A stretch of 64,000 bases of DNA from Nocardiopsis kunsanensis DSM 44524 (lineage in GTDB: Bacteria > Actinomycetota > Actinomycetes > Streptosporangiales > Streptosporangiaceae). Of the stretch, positions 52,928 to 63,648 are shown piece by piece (position 1 is the stretch's first letter; every line of letters begins with the position of its first letter). Location of the stretch: NCBI RefSeq assembly GCF_000340965.1, contig NZ_ANAY01000013.1, forward strand, positions 1 through 64,000, read 5' to 3'. Under the pieces are notes generated by a model that did not search any database, had not been told where the DNA came from, and saw only the letters and a list, made by a program, of their open reading frames with translations. Made by a program: the position numbers and the translations under genes.

Positions 52928-55069
52928 TCAGCCGCCTTCGGGGCTGCCTCCGTCGTCGTCATCGTCCTCGTCCGAACCTGAGGGTTCCGAGGAAGGGTCG
53001 CCGAACTTGCTGGGTGGGCTCCCGAAGCCGTCCTGCGGTGTGTCCTCCACCGCCTCGCGCATGGTCTCCTGCCAGATCGGTCCGGGCAGTGTGCTGCCGT
53101 AGACCACACCGAAGCTGCGGCCGCCGATGGTCACGTTCCGGAGCGGGTACTGCTCACCGCCGCGTACGTCGCCCACGACCACGGCCGAGGACAGGTGCGG
53201 GGTGTAGCCGGCGAACCAGGCGTAGGCGGAGTTGTCGGTGGTCCCGGTCTTGCCGGCCACCGGAGCCCCGATGTCCAGCCCGTCGGCGGTACCTCCCTCG
53301 AAGGGTTTCTGGAGCAGGTGGTTGACGCCGTCGGCGACGTCGGGCTCGATGACCTGCTCGCACTCGCTGTCGACCTGGATCCTCTCCCCGCCGTTGTCGG
53401 GTTCGCCGATGGTGATCTCCCGGGCCGGGACGGGCTCGCACAGACTGCCTCCTGAGGCGAAGACGGCGTAGGAGTTGGCCACGCTCATCGGCGAGACCTC
53501 CTGGTCGCCGAGGGTGAAGGAGCTCCACACCCCCAGGTCCTGGCCGTCGGCGCGGTGCACCCCGAGCCTCTTCGCCATCTGCGAGGTCTCGCACAGACCG
53601 ACCCGGCGCTGCAGTTGTGCGAAGTAGGTGTTCACCGATCCCTTGGTCCCACTGAGCATGTTGTGCTCTCCCCCGTCGCTCTCGCCGGCGTTGGAGACAC
53701 TCCAGGAGGACATCTTCTCGCCGTCGCAGTTGACGAGTCCGCTCACGGAGACCGACTTCGGTGAGTCGAAGCTGGTCCCGTACCCCAGCCCCTGGTCCAG
53801 TGCCGCGGCGAGGGTGTAGGGCTTGAACGTCGACCCGGCCTGGAAACCGGTGGACCCGCCCTCGTCCTGGTCCACGGCGAGGTTGATGGAGGTCGTTCCG
53901 GCGGACTCGTCCTCGAAGCCGTAGCGCAGGTTCTGCGCCAGGGCCCGGATCTGGCCGGTGCCGGGGTGGACGACGGCCTGAGCGGCGAACTTCGTGGAGT
54001 CCTCCGGCGGCACGTGGCGGTCCACGGCCTCCTGGGCGGCCTCCTGAGCACGGCGGTTGAGCCCGGTCTCCACGGTCATGCCGCCCTTGCCGATGAGTTC
54101 GGTGCGTTCCTCCTCGGTCTCGCCGAGTACGTCGGAGGTCAGGAGCCAGTCCATGACGTACTGACAGTAGTGCGGGTACTCGCTCTCCGCGCAGCTCCCC
54201 CCGCGGGGTGTGTGGTCGAGACGCAGGTCACCGCGGTACTGGTCGGCCTCTTCCGCTTCGATGTAGCCGGTGTCGACCATGCGGTCGAGGACGACGTCGC
54301 GGCGGTCCTGGGAGTGCTCGGGATTCTGCAGCGGATCGTAGTAGGAGGGGCTGCGCACGATCCCGACGATGGTGGCGGCCTGGCCCGGGTCGAGTTCGGA
54401 TGCGGGGACGGAGAAGTAGCGCTGGGCCGCCACTTCGATGCCGTGGGCACCCGCGCCGAAGTAGGCGAGGTTGAGGTAGCCCTGCATGATCTCGTCCTTG
54501 GTGAGGCGCTCCTCGAGTTCGATGGCCTGGCGCAGCTCGACGATCTTGCGGGTGATGTTGCGGCCGCTGGCGCGCTCCAGTTCCTCCTCGGTTTCGGCCT
54601 GTTCCATCAGCAGGTTCTTGACGTACTGCTGCGTGATGGTCGAGCCGCCCTGGGTGTTGCCCTGGGCCGTGCGCAGTGCGGCCCGCAGGAGACCGCGCAG
54701 GTCGAGGCCGCTGTGTTCGTAGAAGCGGTCGTCCTCGATGGCCATGAGCGCGGCCGGTACCCACGGGCTGATCTCGTCGAGATCGACGACCTCGCGTTCG
54801 CGTTGGGCGACCTCGGCGAAGGGTTCGCCGTCGGTGTCGGTGAGTACGACGTGCTCGGCGAGACGGGGCACCTTCAGGTCGTGCGGTATGTCCATGAAGG
54901 ACGCCGCGGTGTCGCGTCCGGCCAGCCCGAGACCGCCCACCCACGGCATGAGCAGCGCGGCGCTCAGCACACCGGCCAGGGCCCCGAGACCGGCCAGCCG
55001 CAGGATCTTCCTGTTCGTCTCGGTGTCGACTCTCTCGCGCAGTGTGCGCTTGTCCCCCGACTCCTCCAC
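52928..55069 (-). CDS. Class A penicillin-binding protein (transglycosylase/transpeptidase)
   Basis: The product is 713 aa from GTG 55069 (VEESGDK); the longer frame adds a non-homologous stretch. A membrane anchor (22-50) is followed by a GT51 domain with the catalytic Glu in EDDRFYEHSG (112-121), then GGSTITQQYVKN and the GYLNLAYFG segment. The transpeptidase domain has the nucleophile AGSTFKPYT, SVN as the second motif and KTGTT as the third. The C terminus ends in a Ser/Pro/Asp tail with five Asp in a row. It polymerises and cross-links peptidoglycan outside the membrane. Confidence 0.95.
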   Translation of the reverse strand: MEESGDKRTLRERVDTETNRKILRLAGLGALAGVLSAALLMPWVGGLGLAGRDTAASFMDIPHDLKVPRLAEHVVLTDTDGEPFAEVAQREREVVDLDEISPWVPAALMAIEDDRFYEHSGLDLRGLLRAALRTAQGNTQGGSTITQQYVKNLLMEQAETEEELERASGRNITRKIVELRQAIELEERLTKDEIMQGYLNLAYFGAGAHGIEVAAQRYFSVPASELDPGQAATIVGIVRSPSYYDPLQNPEHSQDRRDVVLDRMVDTGYIEAEEADQYRGDLRLDHTPRGGSCAESEYPHYCQYVMDWLLTSDVLGETEEERTELIGKGGMTVETGLNRRAQEAAQEAVDRHVPPEDSTKFAAQAVVHPGTGQIRALAQNLRYGFEDESAGTTSINLAVDQDEGGSTGFQAGSTFKPYTLAAALDQGLGYGTSFDSPKSVSVSGLVNCDGEKMSSWSVSNAGESDGGEHNMLSGTKGSVNTYFAQLQRRVGLCETSQMAKRLGVHRADGQDLGVWSSFTLGDQEVSPMSVANSYAVFASGGSLCEPVPAREITIGEPDNGGERIQVDSECEQVIEPDVADGVNHLLQKPFEGGTADGLDIGAPVAGKTGTTDNSAYAWFAGYTPHLSSAVVVGDVRGGEQYPLRNVTIGGRSFGVVYGSTLPGPIWQETMREAVEDTPQDGFGSPPSKFGDPSSEPSGSDEDDDDDGGSPEGG

Positions 55070-55430
55070 GTCGCCCCCTACGAGGTGTGCGGCCCACCCC
55101 GCATGCCGGGCGGAGCAGGCACTCCAACACAAGAGTTCCAGGAGCACCGCGCGAACAGAACGGTCATTTCGGGCGCGTTAGTGAAAATCTTTGCCAATAC
55201 CCCGCAAAAGCCACGACCAGATCACCTTCATCCCGAGCGTTACCCCCAGAAGAAAGAACAGCGACATAATGGGGCGCCCGGAATACCCCCCGACCGCCAA
55301 CGCAGCATTCGTTCATCCCTACCCATGAGGGGATCACCATCAACACGAGCATGATTTTTCCGAATTCCCCCTACACACGACCTGAAAATCACCGGGCGAG
55401 CGCGCAAAAATACCGGACACACATGGCCTG

Positions 55431-55463
55431 TTTGTGAAGTTTACCCAGGTGAAACCTCACAAA
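55431..55463. promoter_or_regulatory. AT-rich inverted repeat upstream of glgE
   Basis: TTTGTGAAGTTT and AAACCTCACAAA form a 12-position inverted repeat with a single mismatch around a 9-nt spacer. Confidence 0.6.
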
Positions 55464-55489
55464 TACCAAGTTCATGGGCACAGACAAAG

Positions 55490-55505
55490 TGTGACCAAGG
55501 TCACG
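55490..55505. promoter_or_regulatory. Crp-like binding site upstream of glgE
   Basis: TGTGA-CCAAGG-TCACG differs by one base from the Crp consensus TGTGA-N6-TCACA used by actinobacterial Crp/GlxR proteins. It lies about 210 bp before glgE. Carbon control of the alpha-glucan operon would make sense. Confidence 0.5.
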
Positions 55506-55635
55506 GACGCACCCCGGCCTCGATGACAGTACGAACAGCAGGTAAGGGCCGACGATGGGCAGCGGTGGGCAGCAGCTCCGTGATCCGGACAGCACAGATG
55601 TGGCCCGTCCCGCCAATCCACCCCGCTTCACATCC

Positions 55636-55648
55636 CGTCGAACATTTT
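55636..55648 (+). repeat. 13-mer CGTCGAACATTTT, copy upstream of glgE
   Basis: The identical 13 bases recur at 57747-57759 just before treS. The two sites are 65 and 14 nt from their start codons. Confidence 0.6.
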
Positions 55649-55712
55649 CTGCTCCCCGGAAACCATCGCGCTTCCAGAAATCGCCCGAACCATGACAATT
55701 GCGGTGTAGCCA

Positions 55713-57683
55713 GTGATCGGACGCCTGCCCATCCTCGACCTGTTCCCTTCCAATGACCTGGGGGCGGTGAAAGCAGTTCCCGGAGAACGCTTCACCGTGA
55801 GCGCCACCATCATCCGCGAGGGCCACGACACCCTCTCCGCAGGCGTGGCACTGTACTCTCCCGAAGGCCGGCGCACCTCCCTCGTCCGCATGCACGAACA
55901 CCACCCCGGCAGCGACCGGTTCGAGGCCGAGATCAGCCTCCCCGGTGAAGGCCGGTGGTCCTTCGCGGTCGAGGCCTGGCACGACCCCTTCCTCACCTGG
56001 CGGCACACCGCCGGGATCAAGGTCCCTCTCGGCCAGGACACCGAGCTCGTCCTGGAGGAGGGCGCCCGTCTGCTCGCCCGCGCCGGACGCCGTGTGCCAC
56101 GCGACCCGGCTCTGCAGCGCGCGGCACGGGAGCTGCGCGACACCGGCCGACCGCCCCTGGAACGCCTCGCCGCCGGTCTCCACGAGGACGCCGTCGCAGC
56201 GATGGAACACGCGCCCCTGCGCGAACTCCTCACGCGCTCACGCAAGGTGCACGTCGCCGTGCACCGCGAGCGCGCCCTCTTCGGCTCCTGGTACGAGTTC
56301 TTCCCCCGCTCCGAGGGCGCCCAGGTCGACACGGTCCCCGGCCAAGAGCTCTCGGGCACCTTCGCCACCGCCGCCAAACGCCTGCCCGCCATCGCTGACA
56401 TGGGTTTCGACGTGGTCTACCTGCCGCCGGTCCACCCGGTCGGTACCAGCAACCGCAAGGGGCCCAACAACGGCCTCGCCGCGGGCCCCGGCGACCCCGG
56501 ATCGGTGTGGGCGATCGGCTCGGAGGCCGGCGGCCACGACGCCGTCCACCCCGACCTGGGAACCCTCGCCGACTTCGACGCCTTCGTCGCCGAGGCAGGC
56601 GAACACGGCATGGAGATCGCCCTGGACCTGGCGTTGCAGTGCTCTCCCGACCACCCCTGGGTGACAGAGCACCCCGAATGGTTCGTCCAGCGCGCCGACG
56701 GTTCCATCGCCTACGCGGAGAACCCGCCCAAGAAGTACCAGGACATCTATCCGCTGTGCTTCGACCACGACTTCGAGGGCCTGTACGCGGAGATCCTGCG
56801 AGTGGTGCGGCACTGGATGTCCCACGGGGTCCGCATCTTCCGCGTCGACAACCCGCACACCAAACCGGTCGTGTTCTGGCAGCGCCTGCTCGCCGACGTG
56901 GCCGAAACCGACCCCGACGTGCTGTTCCTGGCCGAGGCCTTCACCCGGCCCGCGATGATGCGCACCCTCGGCCAGGTCGGTTTCCACCAGTCCTACACCT
57001 ACTTCACCTGGCGCAACGGCAAGGAAGAGCTCACCGAGTACCTCACCGAGCTCAGCCGGGAGAGCGCCCACCACCTGCGCCCCAACCTGTTCACCAACAC
57101 ACCCGACATCCTCCACGCCTACCTCCAGCACGGAGGGCGTCCCGCCTTCGAGGCCCGGGCCGTCGTCGCCGCGCTGGCATCCCCCACCTGGGGCATCTAC
57201 TCGGGGTTCGAGCTGTGCGAGAACACCCCGGTGCGCCCCGGCAGCGAGGAGTACCTCGACTCGGAGAAATACCAGTACCGGCCCCGGGACTGGGCGGCCG
57301 CCGAGGCCTCCGGGGAGACGATCGCGCCCCTGCTGACCGCACTCAACCGGCTCCGTCGTGAGCACCCGGCCCTCCGGGAGCTGCGCAACCTGCGTTTCCA
57401 CCACGTGGATCGGCCCGAGCTCATCTGCTTCTCCAAACACCGGCCCGGAGACGGGCCCGGAGCCCCCGACGACGCCGTCATCGCCGTCGTCAATCTCGAC
57501 CCGCACCACGCCCACGAAGCGACGGTGCACCTGGATCTGCCGTCCATCGGCCGCGCATGGGAGGAGGACATCAGGGTGACCGACGAGCTGACCGGCCGCA
57601 CCTACACGTGGCGAGCGCACAACTACGTGCGTCTCGACCCTGCGACCGGGCCCGCACACGTGTTCACCACCAACGGCAGATGA
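55713..57683 (+). CDS. glgE: Alpha-1,4-glucan:maltose-1-phosphate maltosyltransferase
   Basis: The product is 656 aa. The GTG at 55713 is fixed by an in-frame stop two codons upstream and by the family-like start xIGRLPILDL. It is a GH13_3 enzyme: an N-terminal beta domain, then the (beta/alpha)8 barrel with nucleophile Asp in FRVDNPHTKP and acid/base Glu in FLAEAFTRP. It transfers maltose from maltose-1-phosphate to a growing alpha-glucan. First gene of glgE-treS-pep2-glgB. The ribosome binding site is weak. Confidence 0.96.
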   Translation: MIGRLPILDLFPSNDLGAVKAVPGERFTVSATIIREGHDTLSAGVALYSPEGRRTSLVRMHEHHPGSDRFEAEISLPGEGRWSFAVEAWHDPFLTWRHTAGIKVPLGQDTELVLEEGARLLARAGRRVPRDPALQRAARELRDTGRPPLERLAAGLHEDAVAAMEHAPLRELLTRSRKVHVAVHRERALFGSWYEFFPRSEGAQVDTVPGQELSGTFATAAKRLPAIADMGFDVVYLPPVHPVGTSNRKGPNNGLAAGPGDPGSVWAIGSEAGGHDAVHPDLGTLADFDAFVAEAGEHGMEIALDLALQCSPDHPWVTEHPEWFVQRADGSIAYAENPPKKYQDIYPLCFDHDFEGLYAEILRVVRHWMSHGVRIFRVDNPHTKPVVFWQRLLADVAETDPDVLFLAEAFTRPAMMRTLGQVGFHQSYTYFTWRNGKEELTEYLTELSRESAHHLRPNLFTNTPDILHAYLQHGGRPAFEARAVVAALASPTWGIYSGFELCENTPVRPGSEEYLDSEKYQYRPRDWAAAEASGETIAPLLTALNRLRREHPALRELRNLRFHHVDRPELICFSKHRPGDGPGAPDDAVIAVVNLDPHHAHEATVHLDLPSIGRAWEEDIRVTDELTGRTYTWRAHNYVRLDPATGPAHVFTTNGR

Positions 57684-57746
57684 GGCCTCCGGGTCGGCCC
57701 GGCCGGCATTCGGGCCCGCACCCGGAAGACGCCCGTTGAACCGACG

Positions 57747-57759
57747 TCGAACATTTTGG
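57747..57759 (+). repeat. 13-mer CGTCGAACATTTT, copy upstream of treS
   Basis: Identical to 55636-55648. It is preceded by TTGAAC at 57738-57743 and lies immediately before the treS ribosome binding site. Confidence 0.6.
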
Positions 57760-57772
57760 TGGGGAGCAGTAG

Positions 57773-59626
57773 ATGAGCAAAGACGCGCCCGGACCCGGCC
57801 ACCACACCGGACACGGTCCCCTGGCCCCGGCGACCGGATCCGCCACCGGACCACTGATGTCCTCCGGCGGTTCCAGCGATCCCTACTGGTACAAACACGC
57901 CGTCTTCTACGAGGTGCTCGCCCGGGGCTTCTTCGACTCCAACGGCGACGGCACCGGAGACCTGGCCGGTCTGACCAGCAAGCTGGACTACCTCCAGTGG
58001 TTGGGCATCGACTGCGTCTGGCTGCTGCCGATGTACGAGTCACCGCTCAAGGACGGCGGTTACGACATCTCGGACTACTTCAAGATCCTCCCGGAGTTCG
58101 GTCGCACCTCCGACTTCGTGGAGCTGCTGGACGAGGCCCACCGCCGCGGCATCCGGGTCATCACCGACCTGGTCATGAACCACACCAGTGACCAGCACCC
58201 GTGGTTCCAGGCCTCCCGGGAGGACCCCGAGGGGCCCTACGGCGACTTCTACGTCTGGTCGGACACGCCCGACCGCTACGAAGAGGCCAGGATCATCTTC
58301 GTCGACACCGAGACCTCGAACTGGAGCTGGGACGAAGTCCGCGGCCAGTACTACTGGCACCGTTTCTTCTCGCACCAGCCCGACCTGAACTACGAGAACC
58401 CGAAGGTGCAGGAGGCGATCCTGGAGGTCCTGCGGTACTGGCTGGACCTGGGTATCGACGGGTTCCGGCTGGACGCGGTGCCCTACCTGTACGAGCGCGA
58501 GGGCACCGACTGCGAGAACCTCAAGGAGACGCACGAGTTCCTCAAGCAGGTACGCGCCGAGGTCGACCGCCTCTACCCGGACCGGGTGCTGCTGAGCGAG
58601 GCCAACCAGTGGCCCGCCGACGTCGTCGACTACTTCGGCGACCACGAGAGCGGCGGCGACGAGTGCCACATGAACTTCCACTTCCCGCTGATGCCGCGGA
58701 TGTTCATGGCGGTACGCCAGGAGCGGCGGTTCCCGATCTCGGAGATCCTCGCCCAGACCCCGGAGATCCCGGAGAACTGCCAGTGGGCGATCTTCCTGCG
58801 CAACCACGACGAGCTGACCCTGGAGATGGTCACCGACGAGGAACGCGACTACATGTACGCGGAGTACGCCAAGGAACCGCGTATGCGCGCCAACGTGGGG
58901 ATCCGCCGACGCCTGGCCCCGCTGTTGGACAACGACCGCGACCAGATCGAGCTCTTCCACGCCCTGCTGTTGTCCCTTCCGGGCTCGCCGGTGCTCTACT
59001 ACGGCGACGAGATCGGCATGGGAGACAACATCTGGCTGGGTGACCGCGACGCGGTACGCACCCCGATGCAGTGGAGCTCGGACCGCAACGCCGGTTTCTC
59101 CAAGAGCGACCCGGGCCGACTGTACCTGCCGCTGGTCCTGGACCCGATCTACGGGTACCAGGCCGTCAACGTCGAGGCCCAGGTCGACAACCCGGGCTCG
59201 TTGCTGCACTGGACGCGCCGCATGATCCAGATCCGCAAACGCCATCCCGTCTTCGGTACGGGGGCCTACTCCGAGCTCGACGCCACGAACCCGAGCGTGC
59301 TGGCCTTCCTCCGCGAGGACGGCGACGACCGGATGCTCTGCGTGAACAACTTGTCCAAGTACCCGCAACCCGTGGAACTGGACCTGTCCCGGCACGCCGG
59401 GGTGAGCCCGGTCGAGTGTGTGGGCGGGGCCCGTTTCCCCGAGATCGGCGAACTGCCGTACCTGCTGACCCTGCCGGGACACGGGTTCTACTGGTTCCAG
59501 CTCCCGCCTCTCCCGTCCGAGGAGGCCACACGTTCCGAGGCCGGGGGCCTGCCCGGTTACGGCCTTCCCGCGGCCGGAGCCAGTGCACGCAGCAGCCAGG
59601 AAAGCGGGCCGGTCCGACATGTGTGA
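57773..59626 (+). CDS. treS: Trehalose synthase (maltose/trehalose isomerase)
   Basis: The product is 617 aa. ATG 57773 follows GGGGAG; the first 30 residues are variable and Gly/Pro/His-rich. The GH13_16 domain starts at [18 protein letters not shown]. The nucleophile Asp is in GFRLDAVPY, the acid/base Glu in LLSEANQW and the third acid in RNHDEL. It interconverts maltose and trehalose. In this operon it supplies maltose from trehalose for Pep2. A Ser/Gly/Ala tail ends the protein. Confidence 0.96.
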   Translation: MSKDAPGPGHHTGHGPLAPATGSATGPLMSSGGSSDPYWYKHAVFYEVLARGFFDSNGDGTGDLAGLTSKLDYLQWLGIDCVWLLPMYESPLKDGGYDISDYFKILPEFGRTSDFVELLDEAHRRGIRVITDLVMNHTSDQHPWFQASREDPEGPYGDFYVWSDTPDRYEEARIIFVDTETSNWSWDEVRGQYYWHRFFSHQPDLNYENPKVQEAILEVLRYWLDLGIDGFRLDAVPYLYEREGTDCENLKETHEFLKQVRAEVDRLYPDRVLLSEANQWPADVVDYFGDHESGGDECHMNFHFPLMPRMFMAVRQERRFPISEILAQTPEIPENCQWAIFLRNHDELTLEMVTDEERDYMYAEYAKEPRMRANVGIRRRLAPLLDNDRDQIELFHALLLSLPGSPVLYYGDEIGMGDNIWLGDRDAVRTPMQWSSDRNAGFSKSDPGRLYLPLVLDPIYGYQAVNVEAQVDNPGSLLHWTRRMIQIRKRHPVFGTGAYSELDATNPSVLAFLREDGDDRMLCVNNLSKYPQPVELDLSRHAGVSPVECVGGARFPEIGELPYLLTLPGHGFYWFQLPPLPSEEATRSEAGGLPGYGLPAAGASARSSQESGPVRHV

Positions 59627-61004
59627 ACTCGAAGAACTCCTGGCCGTCTGGCTGCCCCGGCAGCGGTGGTTCTCCGGCAAGGGGATCCCGCTCCGGCGGC
59701 TGCGCATCCTGAGCCGCCACCAACTGCTGTCGGCCGGTCCCGAAGGGCCCGACCTCGATCTGTTGGTCCTGGAGGCGGGCCAACGCGGCACGACCTCGCG
59801 GTACCAGATCATGCTGGGGTCGCGCCCACCGCGGACACTGCCCGCCCACCTGGCCCGCACGGCCATCGGGGTGTGCCAGGTCTTCGGCGGCCGCCCGCAG
59901 GTGGTCTACGACGCCGCTCACGACGAGGAACTCACCGCGCTGCTGCTGGAACGTTTCACCGACACGGAGCCGGGGGGCCGCTCGGAGGTGCGTTTCCGTA
60001 CCCTGCCCGGCGCGCGGTTGCGCACCGGTGCACCGGGCCGGTTGCTGACCGGGGAACAGTCCAACACCTCGCTGGTCTTCGGCCGCGACCACGTGCTCAA
60101 GACCTTCCGGCGGCTGTGGCCCGGCCCCAACCCGGACCTGGAGCTGAACACGGCCCTGTCGGGGTCGCCCTACGTGGCCGAACCCTGCGGGTGGATCGAG
60201 GCCGACCTTCCGGGCTCGCCCACCCCGACCACGCTCGCGATGCTGCAGACCTTCGTGCCCGAGGCGACCGACGGCTGGGTGATGGCGACCGCGAACGTGC
60301 GTTCCCTGCTCGCCGGGGCGACCCGGGAACGGGAGGCGGCCTTCGCGGAGGAGGCTGCGCTGCTGGGGCGTACCACCGCCGAGGTGCACCGTTCCTTGTC
60401 CCAGACCCTGCCGACGGACGTGCTCTCGCTGGACGAGATCTCCGACCTGGCCGAGGCCATGGTCGAACGCCTGGCGATGGCCACCGCCGAGGTCCCGGAA
60501 CTGGCCGAGCACGCCCAGAGCGTGATGTCGGCCTACTCCGACTTCTCCCAGGTGGACGGGCCGCTGCCGACCCAGCGGGTGCACGGCGACTACCACCTGG
60601 GACAGGTGATCCGCCCGGAGCGGGGATGGGTCCTGCTCGATTTCGAGGGGGAACCCACGATGCCGGTGCAGGACCGGCGGCGTCTGTCCAACCCGTTGCG
60701 GGACGTGGCCGGGATGCTGCGGTCCTTCGATTACGCGGCCGGATACCTGCTCATCGACCATCCGGGCGAACCCGACCTGGAACGGTCGGCCCGCGTCTGG
60801 GCCCGGCACAACCGGGAGGCCTTCTGCCGCGGCTACGCCGACGGCGGCGGGATCGACCCGGACAAGCACCTGGTCGCTCTGCGTGCCTTCGAGTTCGACA
60901 AGGCGGTCTACGAGGTGCTGTACGAGGCCCGGAACCGGCCGAACTGGCTGCGGGTCCCACTGGACTCGATCGCCTCGGCGGTCGCTGCTTCGGTGCCGGG
61001 CTGA
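59619..61004 (+). CDS. pep2: Maltokinase
   Basis: The product is 461 aa. ATG 59619 (MCELEEL) overlaps the treS stop by 8 bp; a GTG 36 bp upstream is less likely. The eukaryotic-kinase-like fold shows [14 protein letters not shown] and VLKTFRR in the N lobe, and the catalytic loop [10 protein letters not shown] and LLDFEGEP in the C lobe. It phosphorylates maltose to maltose-1-phosphate with ATP, the substrate of GlgE. The overlap indicates a coupled TreS-Pep2 pair, which form a complex in mycobacteria. Confidence 0.95.
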   Translation: MCELEELLAVWLPRQRWFSGKGIPLRRLRILSRHQLLSAGPEGPDLDLLVLEAGQRGTTSRYQIMLGSRPPRTLPAHLARTAIGVCQVFGGRPQVVYDAAHDEELTALLLERFTDTEPGGRSEVRFRTLPGARLRTGAPGRLLTGEQSNTSLVFGRDHVLKTFRRLWPGPNPDLELNTALSGSPYVAEPCGWIEADLPGSPTPTTLAMLQTFVPEATDGWVMATANVRSLLAGATREREAAFAEEAALLGRTTAEVHRSLSQTLPTDVLSLDEISDLAEAMVERLAMATAEVPELAEHAQSVMSAYSDFSQVDGPLPTQRVHGDYHLGQVIRPERGWVLLDFEGEPTMPVQDRRRLSNPLRDVAGMLRSFDYAAGYLLIDHPGEPDLERSARVWARHNREAFCRGYADGGGIDPDKHLVALRAFEFDKAVYEVLYEARNRPNWLRVPLDSIASAVAASVPG

Positions 61005-61130
61005 CCCCGGCGTGCGGTCACGGCGGCCGTGTACGGCCCCGTGACCGCACCGCTCTCCTCCCTCCCCGACGACCTTCTTCCTCCCGAACACGAGCACTGT
61101 CCACAACCGAGAACCACACACGGAGCCGTC

Positions 61131-63494
61131 TTGTCCCCGTCACGCGAAGAACGACAGCCGAACGAGCGCGCCGCGACCTCCACGTCGAGGACCGGCGCGA
61201 AGAAGACCGCCGGCGGCCAGGGTTCCGCCGGCGCGAAGAGCACTGCGACGGCGCACCGGGCCGCGGACGGTGCCGGGAAGGCACCGGCGGCGCGCACACG
61301 CCGTCCGGCCGAGCCCTCCCCCGGGCTCCTGTCCGAGGTCGACCGTGTCGTCGACGGCCACCACCATGATCCGCACGGCGTGCTGGGTGCACACTCCGAG
61401 GGCCGCAGCACGGTCGTGCGGGTCCTGCGGCCGGGGGCGCTGAGCGTGCACGCCGTCCTGGGTGACGGCTCGCGGGTCGAACTCCCCCATCTGCACCGGG
61501 GCGTCTTCTCCGGCAAGGTCACCAAGAAGGCGCTGGGGTCCCCGGCCGAGTACCGCGTGGCCGCCCGCTACGAGGAGGACGGACAGGAGCACCTGAGCGC
61601 CGACCCCTACACTTTCGCGCCCTTCCTGGGCGAGCTCGACCTGCACCTCATCGGTGAGGGCCGGCACGAGGAGCTGTGGAACGTCCTGGGCGCGCACCCG
61701 CAGACCCCCTCCACCCGAGCGGGTGAGGTCGAGGGCACCCGGTTCTCGGTGTGGGCGCCTGACGCGCGCGGAGTGCGGCTCATCGGCGACTTCAACTACT
61801 GGAACGGTGTCGGCCACCCGATGCGCAGCCTCGGCTCGAGCGGGGTGTGGGAACTCTTCGTCCCGGGCCCGGGCGAGGGCGACCTGTACAAGTTCCAGGT
61901 GCTGGGCGCGGACGGCCACTGGCACGACAAGGCCGACCCGATGGCGCGGGCCACACAGATGCCGCCGGCGACGGCGTCGGTGATCACCGAGTCCGATTAC
62001 GTGTGGGGCGACCAGGAGTGGATGTCGGCCCGTAAGGGCACGGAGCCGCACCGGGCACCGATGAGTGTCTACGAGGTGCATCTGGGCTCGTGGCGTCCGG
62101 GGCTGGGTTACGAGGAGCTGGCCGAACAGCTCGTGGAGTACGTGGCCGAGCACGGGTTCACCCACGTGGAGCTCCTCCCCGTGGCCGGACACCCCTTCGA
62201 CGGCTCGTGGGGGTACCAGGTCACCTCCTACTTCGCTCCCACGCCGCGGTTCGGGACCCCGGACGGGTTCCGGTACCTGGTGGACGCGCTGCACCGGGCG
62301 GGGATCGGTGTGCTGCTGGACTGGGTCCCCGCTCATTTCCCCAAGGACTCCTGGGCGTTGGCCCGGTTCGACGGGACCGCGCTGTACGAGCACCCGGACC
62401 CGCGCCGGGGCGAGCACCCCGACTGGGGCACGCTCATCTTCAACTACGGTCGGACCGAGGTCCGCAACTTCCTCGTCGCCAACGCCCTGTACTGGCTGGA
62501 GGAGTTCCACATCGACGGGCTGCGCGTGGACGCGGTCGCGTCGATGATCTATCTCGACTACTCGCGCGACTCCGGGCAGTGGGAGCCCAACGCCTTCGGC
62601 GGCCGGGAGAACCTGGAGGCGATCGGTTTCCTCCAGGAGCTCAACTCGGTCGTGTACCGGCGCAACCCGAGCGCGGTGATGATCGCCGAGGAGTCCACCG
62701 CCTACACGGGGGTGACCACACCGGTCGACCTGGGCGGGCTCGGGTTCGGTCTCAAGTGGAACATGGGGTGGATGCACGACTCCCTGGAGTACGTGAAGAA
62801 GGAGCCGGTCCACCGCAAGTACCACCACAACGACATCACCTTCGCGATGATGTACGCCTACAGCGAGAACTACGTTCTTCCCCTGTCGCACGACGAGGTG
62901 GTGCACGGCAAGCAGTCCCTGCTCAACAAGATGCCCGGGGACGAGTGGCAGCGGGTGGCCAACGTGCGGGCGCTGTTGGGCTTCATGTGGTCGCATCCGG
63001 GCAAGCAGCTGCTGTTCATGGGCGGGGAGATCGCCCAGGGCGACGAGTGGTCGCACGAGGAGGGCGTTCCGTGGTGGCTGCTGCAGTTCGATCACCACTC
63101 GGGGGCCCAGCGTCTGGTCAAGGAGCTCAACGACGCCTACCGCCCGCGTGAGGCGCTGTGGTCGCTGGACACCGACCCGGCCGGGTTCACCTGGCTCGAC
63201 GGGGGTGACCACGAGGGCAACACGCTCTCCTACCTGAGGACGGGGCAGGAGGGCTCTGTACTGGCCTGCGCCGTGAACTTCTCGCCGGTGCCGCGCGATG
63301 ACTGGCGCATCGGGCTGCCGGGCGCGGGCCGGTGGAACACGGTCCTCAACACCGACGACACCCGCTTCGGCGGGTCGGGGCACCCGGCGCCGTCGGCCGT
63401 GGAGGCCGAGGGGACCGGGTGGCACGGGCAGCCGTTCTCGGCACGGGTCACGCTGCCGCCGTTGTCCGCGATCTGGTTCGAGCCGCAGGGGTGA
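61131..63494 (+). CDS. glgB: Glycogen branching enzyme
   Basis: The product is about 787 aa from TTG 61131 (CGGAG 5-6 nt upstream); an upstream GTG at 61029 is possible. Residues 1-65 are an Ala/Lys/Arg/Ser-rich, histone-tail-like extension. Two N-terminal carbohydrate-binding folds precede the GH13_9 catalytic domain, with nucleophile Asp in LRVDAVASM, acid/base Glu in MIAEEST and the third acid in [10 protein letters not shown]. It introduces alpha-1,6 branches into the glucan made by GlgE. Confidence 0.95.
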   Translation: MSPSREERQPNERAATSTSRTGAKKTAGGQGSAGAKSTATAHRAADGAGKAPAARTRRPAEPSPGLLSEVDRVVDGHHHDPHGVLGAHSEGRSTVVRVLRPGALSVHAVLGDGSRVELPHLHRGVFSGKVTKKALGSPAEYRVAARYEEDGQEHLSADPYTFAPFLGELDLHLIGEGRHEELWNVLGAHPQTPSTRAGEVEGTRFSVWAPDARGVRLIGDFNYWNGVGHPMRSLGSSGVWELFVPGPGEGDLYKFQVLGADGHWHDKADPMARATQMPPATASVITESDYVWGDQEWMSARKGTEPHRAPMSVYEVHLGSWRPGLGYEELAEQLVEYVAEHGFTHVELLPVAGHPFDGSWGYQVTSYFAPTPRFGTPDGFRYLVDALHRAGIGVLLDWVPAHFPKDSWALARFDGTALYEHPDPRRGEHPDWGTLIFNYGRTEVRNFLVANALYWLEEFHIDGLRVDAVASMIYLDYSRDSGQWEPNAFGGRENLEAIGFLQELNSVVYRRNPSAVMIAEESTAYTGVTTPVDLGGLGFGLKWNMGWMHDSLEYVKKEPVHRKYHHNDITFAMMYAYSENYVLPLSHDEVVHGKQSLLNKMPGDEWQRVANVRALLGFMWSHPGKQLLFMGGEIAQGDEWSHEEGVPWWLLQFDHHSGAQRLVKELNDAYRPREALWSLDTDPAGFTWLDGGDHEGNTLSYLRTGQEGSVLACAVNFSPVPRDDWRIGLPGAGRWNTVLNTDDTRFGGSGHPAPSAVEAEGTGWHGQPFSARVTLPPLSAIWFEPQG

Positions 63495-63505
63495 ACCCCT
63501 TCGGG

Positions 63506-63540
63506 GAGGGGCCTCGGGACCTTCGGTTCCCGGGGCCCTC
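63506..63540 (+). terminator. Terminator after glgB
   Basis: GAGGGGCCTCGGGA and TCCCGGGGCCCTC pair almost completely around a TTCG-containing loop, 12 bp after the glgB stop. It ends the glgE operon. Confidence 0.8.
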
Positions 63541-63648
63541 CGGCGGTAGCCCGGAACACAGGACTCCTACATGTGTCGCGAGGAGTGCGCCCGGGTCACT
63601 ACTCTACGGAGGTTCGTACCCCCGATCGTCCCGTTCCCAGTAAGGTCC

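Larger units (their letters stand above)
55070..55712. promoter_or_regulatory. 643-bp divergent control region, PBP/glgE
   Basis: No gene is seen. The region is clearly less GC-rich than the coding DNA. It contains a hairpin at 55431-55463, a Crp-like palindrome at 55490-55505 and one of two copies of a 13-mer (55636-55648). The PBP promoter must lie at its left end and the glgE promoter at the right. Confidence 0.55.

Noticed and set aside
55692-55709. Five-codon leader ORF (MTIAV) ending just before glgE
   Set aside because: It has no ribosome binding site and no regulatory amino-acid run. It is noted only because its stop codon fixes the glgE start.
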